From positions 1,568,501 to 1,632,500 of the forward strand of contig NZ_CP066369.1 in assembly GCF_016406305.1 (NCBI RefSeq): a DNA stretch of 64,000 nucleotides. Direction: 5' to 3'. Under the pieces are notes generated by a model. That model saw nothing but the letters and a program-made list of their open reading frames with translations, was not told where the DNA came from and searched no databases. The stretch comes from Shewanella putrefaciens. GTDB lineage: Bacteria > Pseudomonadota > Gammaproteobacteria > Enterobacterales > Shewanellaceae. Positions 60,400 through 64,000 of the stretch are shown here, piece after piece. The first letter of the stretch is position 1. The number at the start of each line of letters is the position of its first letter. The position numbers were made by a program, and so were the translations under genes.

Positions 60400-62267
60400 T
60401 GTCGCGCGTGCTTGGGGCCGATTTGCCAACCGCGCCCTGTGATGAATCTTCTATATCTAGGGTGGGCTGTGATGCCAATATTTGCCGTCATCTTAAACAT
60501 GCGGCGCATGTCATTCCCCATCACTTAGCGGTTGCTGTCCAAAAGGCCGAGGGCTCTGGGCTTTTTAATCAAAGCGGTGCCCTTAGCAAGCTAAGTTATC
60601 AAGAACTCGATTTTGTCAGTTTAGATAGACAAAGCGATGCCATCGCCTTTGCCCTCAATGCCCATGGTATACAACGTGGCATGAAGGCGGTACTGATGGT
60701 GACGTCGAGCCTCGATTTTTTTGCGCTGACTTTCGCACTCTTTAAGGCCGGGGTTATTCCCATTCTTGTCGACCCAGGTATGGGAATTCATAACCTCAAG
60801 CAGTGTTTTGTTGAAGCCGCACCCGATGCCTTTATTGGTATTCCTAAGGCCCATATTGCTAGGCGGTTATTTGGCTGGGGTAAGGGCAGTATGAAATGCT
60901 TGCTCAATGTCGATAGCGGTAAACTGGGTCTGTCAGCCAAGTTAGCACAAATGGTGACGGGTGCTCCTAGCTTAGCGTCGCTGACAAGACCGTCGCAGCT
61001 TAGGCGCCCAAGTGAGCAGGGACGGCCAAGCGAGCAGGGACGGCCAAGCGAGCAGGTTGAATATCCCATGGTCATGCTAAAACCTGATGATATGGCCGCG
61101 ATATTATTTACCAGCGGCAGCACGGGAGTCCCAAAGGGCGTGGTCTATAGCCATGGGATGTTTGAAGCACAAATTCAAGCACTCAAAGATGATTATGGGA
61201 TTGCCCACGGTGAGCGTGATTTAGCCACGTTCCCGTTGTTCTCCCTCTTTGGTCCCGCACTCGGTATGGCGTCAATCGTGCCTGAAATGGATGCGAGCAA
61301 ACCTATTACCGCTAATCCTGAATTTTTGTTTGCCGCGATTGAGAAATATCAGTGCAGTAATATTTTTGTTAATCCGGCCCTCCTTGAACGCTTAGGCCGT
61401 GCGGGGGAACTAAAACAGCATAAGTTGCCTAGCGTGCAGCGGGTGATCTCGGCGGGTGCGCCCGCGACCATCGCCTCTATTGCCAGGTTTAGTAAGATGC
61501 TGAGCCAAGGCGTGCCCATTTTAAACTCCTACGGTGCGACCGAATCCTTACCCATTAGCATGATCGCCAGCGATGCCCTATTGACTACTACCGATATTAC
61601 CGATAACGGTGGTGGTATCTGCGTTGGCCATGGGATTAAGGGCGTCGATATAGGGATTATCGCGATTTCTGAAGAGGTTATTCCTTCGTGGGATAATGCC
61701 TTTCTGCTGAAAAACGGTGAAATTGGCGAGATAGTAGTGCGGGGGCCTATGGTCAGTCAATCCTACTATCAAGATGATAGCCAACATAATAGCCAAGGGC
61801 GCAGCGCAACGGCCGCGGCGAAAATCTGGGATGAAGTGACACAAACCTTTAGACATCGCATGGGCGATCTGGGGTATCTCGATGATCAAGGGCGGTTATG
61901 GATGTGCGGCCGCAAGGCCCATAGGGTCGATGCGACCCATAATGGTCAATTTTTTAAGCGATATTATTCGATCCCCTGTGAGCGTATTTTTAATACTCAC
62001 CCCAATGTGAAGCGCTCCGCCCTTGTGGGCATCACAGTGGCAAACGAGATAGAGCCGTTAATTTGTATCGAGCTCGACCAATCATTGGTGTGTAATAAGA
62101 GCCAGCAGCTGTACCAAGAGTTGATCGCTATCGCTGAGCAATTTGCCCAGACTAAGGGGATAAGGCGTTTTCTTATCCACCCAGACTTCCCCGTGGATGT
62201 GCGACATAATGCTAAAATTTTTAGAGAAAAATTAGCCGTTTGGGCACAATCACAGACCAAAGGTTGA
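60399..62267 (+). CDS. oleC: OleC, beta-lactone synthetase (AMP-dependent)
   Basis: A 622-residue member of the acyl-CoA synthetase/NRPS adenylation superfamily, above the roughly 550-580 usual for OleC. The ATP motif is [19 protein letters not shown] (near residue 237). NSYGATE follows near 376, and the hinge region [17 protein letters not shown] near 490. It activates the 2-alkyl-3-hydroxyacid with ATP and closes the beta-lactone ring. An 18-bp repeat adds three RPSEQG units at about residues 203-220, between the N-terminal lobe and the ATP motif. It overlaps oleB and is 7 bp before oleD. Confidence 0.92.
   Translation: MSRVLGADLPTAPCDESSISRVGCDANICRHLKHAAHVIPHHLAVAVQKAEGSGLFNQSGALSKLSYQELDFVSLDRQSDAIAFALNAHGIQRGMKAVLMVTSSLDFFALTFALFKAGVIPILVDPGMGIHNLKQCFVEAAPDAFIGIPKAHIARRLFGWGKGSMKCLLNVDSGKLGLSAKLAQMVTGAPSLASLTRPSQLRRPSEQGRPSEQGRPSEQVEYPMVMLKPDDMAAILFTSGSTGVPKGVVYSHGMFEAQIQALKDDYGIAHGERDLATFPLFSLFGPALGMASIVPEMDASKPITANPEFLFAAIEKYQCSNIFVNPALLERLGRAGELKQHKLPSVQRVISAGAPATIASIARFSKMLSQGVPILNSYGATESLPISMIASDALLTTTDITDNGGGICVGHGIKGVDIGIIAISEEVIPSWDNAFLLKNGEIGEIVVRGPMVSQSYYQDDSQHNSQGRSATAAAKIWDEVTQTFRHRMGDLGYLDDQGRLWMCGRKAHRVDATHNGQFFKRYYSIPCERIFNTHPNVKRSALVGITVANEIEPLICIELDQSLVCNKSQQLYQELIAIAEQFAQTKGIRRFLIHPDFPVDVRHNAKIFREKLAVWAQSQTKG
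61005..61058 (+). repeat. In-frame 18-bp repeat inside oleC
   Basis: Three consecutive units (61005-61022, 61023-61040, 61041-61058) of the kind CGGCCAAGCGAGCAGGGA. The first has two changes and the last has a diverged end. They encode [12 protein letters not shown] and RPSEQV. Confidence 0.9.
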
Positions 62268-62274
62268 TACCTAA

Positions 62275-63420
62275 ATGACAAACAATCCAAGTAAATATGA
62301 GGCAATGGCACCATTGGAGCTGCAAGAGCAAACTGCTCTCGCGCAGCTTGCCTTAAAGGTAAGCCATGCCTTTGTCACTGGCGCGGGGGGATTTTTAGGT
62401 AAGGCCATATGTTTAAGGTTGTTGGCCGCAGGGATTAAGGTGACAGGTTTTGCCCGTGGAGATTACCCTGAACTTACCTCCCTAGGCGTTGTGATGGTGC
62501 AGGGGGATCTTGTCGATAAGGAGCGAGTCCAACAGGCGATGCAGGGCTGCGATATTGTGTTCCATGTGGCATCAAAAGCCGGTGTATGGGGCGATAGAGA
62601 CAGCTATTTTTGCCCGAATGTGAAGGGAACGGCTAATGTGATTGCCGCGTGCAAGGCATTAAAAATCAATAAACTAGTCTACACCAGCACGCCGAGTGTG
62701 ACCTTTGCTGGGCAGGATGAGTCTGGTATTGATGAATCCACGCCCCATGCGGCTAAATTTCTCAATTATTACGCCCATTCTAAGTCCATCGCCGAGAAGA
62801 TGGTGCTCGATGCAAATCAACTAGCAGAGATGCCCCTTGAAAATGCCGATACGACTCCAATCGCTATTCCTGCCTCGACTCAAGTTTCTACACCCTATGC
62901 CTTAAAAACCGTCGCTCTGCGGCCGCATTTGATCTGGGGCCCTAATGATCCCCACCTTGTGCCTCGGGTACTGGCGCGTGGCAGTTTAGGTAAGCTTAAG
63001 TTGGTTGGTCGTGAAGATAAGCTGGTCGATACCATTTACATAGATAACGCCGCCTATGCCCATGTGCTCGCCGCGCTCGAACTCTGCGAGCCACAGCCTA
63101 AGTGTCAGGGGAAAGCTTATTTTCTCAGTAACGATGAGCCCATCACTATGGCTAAAATGCTGAACTTGATTTTGGCCTGTGATGGGTTGCCGCCAGTGAC
63201 CAAGCGAGTGTCTCGAACTGTGGCCTATATCGCGGGGGCGGTCCTCGAGGGCGTGTATCTTCTGTTAAAAAAACAGCAGGAACCGCTAATGACTCGCTTT
63301 GTGGCTCGTCAGTTATCCTGCAGCCATTATTTTGATATTAGCGCCGCTAAACGGGATTTAGGCTATCGTCCGCTGATCTCTATCGATGAAGGGATGAAAC
63401 GCCTTAAAGCATCCCGCTAA
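62275..63420 (+). CDS. oleD: OleD, 2-alkyl-3-ketoacid reductase
   Basis: A 381-residue extended short-chain dehydrogenase (3-beta-HSD type). The cofactor motif VTGAGGFLGKAI is at residues about 36-47. VYTSTPSVTF gives the catalytic Ser region, and YAHSKSIAE gives the YxxxK motif. DTIYIDNAAYAH is typical of the extended family. It reduces the ketoacid made by OleA with NADPH to the 3-hydroxyacid, the substrate of OleC. The 7-bp gap to oleC supports one transcript oleB-C-D. Confidence 0.93.
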   Translation: MTNNPSKYEAMAPLELQEQTALAQLALKVSHAFVTGAGGFLGKAICLRLLAAGIKVTGFARGDYPELTSLGVVMVQGDLVDKERVQQAMQGCDIVFHVASKAGVWGDRDSYFCPNVKGTANVIAACKALKINKLVYTSTPSVTFAGQDESGIDESTPHAAKFLNYYAHSKSIAEKMVLDANQLAEMPLENADTTPIAIPASTQVSTPYALKTVALRPHLIWGPNDPHLVPRVLARGSLGKLKLVGREDKLVDTIYIDNAAYAHVLAALELCEPQPKCQGKAYFLSNDEPITMAKMLNLILACDGLPPVTKRVSRTVAYIAGAVLEGVYLLLKKQQEPLMTRFVARQLSCSHYFDISAAKRDLGYRPLISIDEGMKRLKASR

Positions 63421-63445
63421 ACGGATTGTCGGCATATGAGGTGGC

Positions 63446-63688
63446 ATGATGGGATGTAATGATTGCAACACTTCAATTTTTAAGCAAAAAATTGGCCGTT
63501 GCCGCGCTTGTATGTGGCAACTTGCTGGCTTATCCGCTATCGGTTGGCCCCTGTGGTGGTTTCTCTATTGGGAAACTCCGCGGCAAGTCGACTCCATCGC
63601 ATTATTGTTTTTCTGCTCAGCCTTTACAGGCTTGTTGTTACTGCACCTTGTTGTGTTAGCGCTGCGCCGGATCCAAGGGCGCGAGTAA
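63446..63688 (+). CDS. DUF3624 small membrane protein
   Basis: An 80-residue protein. The N-terminal Cys motif CNDCNTSIFKQKIGRCRACMW (a CX2C pair and a second CX2C pair) could bind zinc. Two hydrophobic helices follow (about residues 24-41 and 49-72). This layout matches DUF3624 of Shewanella and Vibrio; the function is unknown. Two ATGs (63446 and 63449) follow GAGGTG. It lies 25 bp after oleD and may be co-transcribed with the ole genes. Confidence 0.75.
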   Translation: MMGCNDCNTSIFKQKIGRCRACMWQLAGLSAIGWPLWWFLYWETPRQVDSIALLFFCSAFTGLLLLHLVVLALRRIQGRE

Positions 63689-63840
63689 CCCCTCTTTTTT
63701 AACAAAGGATCAAGCACCAGCGACTGAGTGCGTGCTCGTCTTGAGCTCAATTTTTTGGGGATATTCTTTGGGATATAAACGAATTTTAATCTGATTTTAT
63801 GGTTATTTTATGCTGTTTCACTGATCTTTGTTTAACTAAG

Positions 63841-63881
63841 CAGTAAGATTACCTACTGTAATTTGGCCGAAAAATGTCGGC
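63841..63881 (+). other. Hairpins in the leader of the TerC-family gene
   Basis: CAGTA (63841-63845) pairs with TACTG (63854-63858), and GCCGA (63866-63870) pairs with TCGGC (63877-63881) followed by GTTTTAG. They lie 24-64 bases before the start codon and could act as a weak leader structure. I could not match them to a known riboswitch. Confidence 0.3.
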
Positions 63882-63904
63882 GTTTTAGATTGTTAAGGAG
63901 AGGC

Positions 63905-64000
63905 ATGGTGCTTTTTACCATCTTATTTGTGGGCTACCCGATTTGGGTTTGGCTAATGTTCTTTGGCTTTGTATTAGCCCTGTTGGCCTTTGATTTAGGT
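63905..64000 (+). CDS. TerC-family membrane protein, N-terminal part
   Basis: Thirty-two codons from ATG 63905 run to the window edge. The product begins with GYPIWVWLMFFGFVLALLAFDLG, the typical first helix of the TerC/Alx family with its conserved Asp-Leu-Gly end. AAGGAGAGG lies just upstream of the start. Family members such as Alx are linked to manganese export or tellurite resistance. The remainder is outside the window, so the call rests on the first helix only. Confidence 0.65.
   Translation, partial: MVLFTILFVGYPIWVWLMFFGFVLALLAFDLG

Noticed and set aside
63700..63904. yybP-ykoY manganese riboswitch before the TerC-family gene
   Set aside because: None of the conserved blocks of that riboswitch could be seen.
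1..64000. tRNA, rRNA, CRISPR array or prophage
   Set aside because: No cloverleaf with flanking signals, no regularly spaced repeats with unique spacers, and no phage structural genes were found; all tandem repeats lack spacers.

Overview
The window is a contiguous piece of a gammaproteobacterial chromosome, almost certainly Shewanella and close to S. oneidensis. Signs of this are the oleABCD long-chain olefin cluster, the mmsA-linked valine degradation operon, large two-part PstC/PstA permeases, a DUF3624 protein, and overall gene order. This assignment rests on recognising protein families and synteny by eye, not on a database search. No rRNA, tRNA, CRISPR array, prophage or complete composite transposon is visible.

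Left part (1-14,114). The end of mmsA is followed by an acyl-CoA dehydrogenase, enoyl-CoA hydratase, 3-hydroxyisobutyryl-CoA hydrolase, mmsB and an SDR dehydrogenase. Together they form a valine/isoleucine degradation operon closed by a terminator. Next come a small membrane protein and an S9-peptidase-like lipoprotein that has lost two of its three catalytic residues. A CueR/CopA copper-export pair has a textbook 19-bp-spacer MerR-type promoter. It is followed by the ABC-F protein YbiT, lipocalin Blc and an EamA transporter.

Middle accessory part (14,115-28,900). This holds a 9-bp minisatellite, an AT-rich LamG-like protein, a PAS-GGDEF protein, and a two-gene unit made of a small DP-EP-like protein and a 1080-residue fusion (winged helix, STAND-type NTPase, membrane segment, TPR tail). 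The fusion shows a sharp base-composition break. A lipase/lipoprotein pair and a TetR-controlled HlyD/ABC/ABC-2 exporter follow, the latter with clear inverted repeats upstream of the regulator.

Catabolic part (28,055-35,220). A LysR gene diverges from gcdH. Behind gcdH are a fused E1 alpha/beta 2-oxoacid dehydrogenase with no E2 or E3 nearby, and a FabD-like acyltransferase that lacks the malonate-binding arginine. After a terminator comes a CoA-transferase/hydrolase. This is the most promising uncharacterised pathway in the window.

Right part (35,268-64,000). Housekeeping and hypothetical genes include a subtilase, DUF1415, LysE, DUF4136, VOC proteins, DUF2797, EamA and a GcvR-like ACT protein. 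The pstCAB-phoU operon has a candidate Pho box and no pstS. Then come a REP-type transposase with a nearby 86-bp remnant copy, DUF502, a BCCT transporter, an HNH protein, DUF1289 and a methyltransferase. The window ends with oleA-oleBCD (head-to-head fatty acyl condensation, beta-lactone and olefin formation), DUF3624 and the start of a TerC-family gene. Small in-frame tandem repeats (15 bp in the methyltransferase, 18 bp in oleC) and 9-bp and 14-bp intergenic repeats recur across the window.
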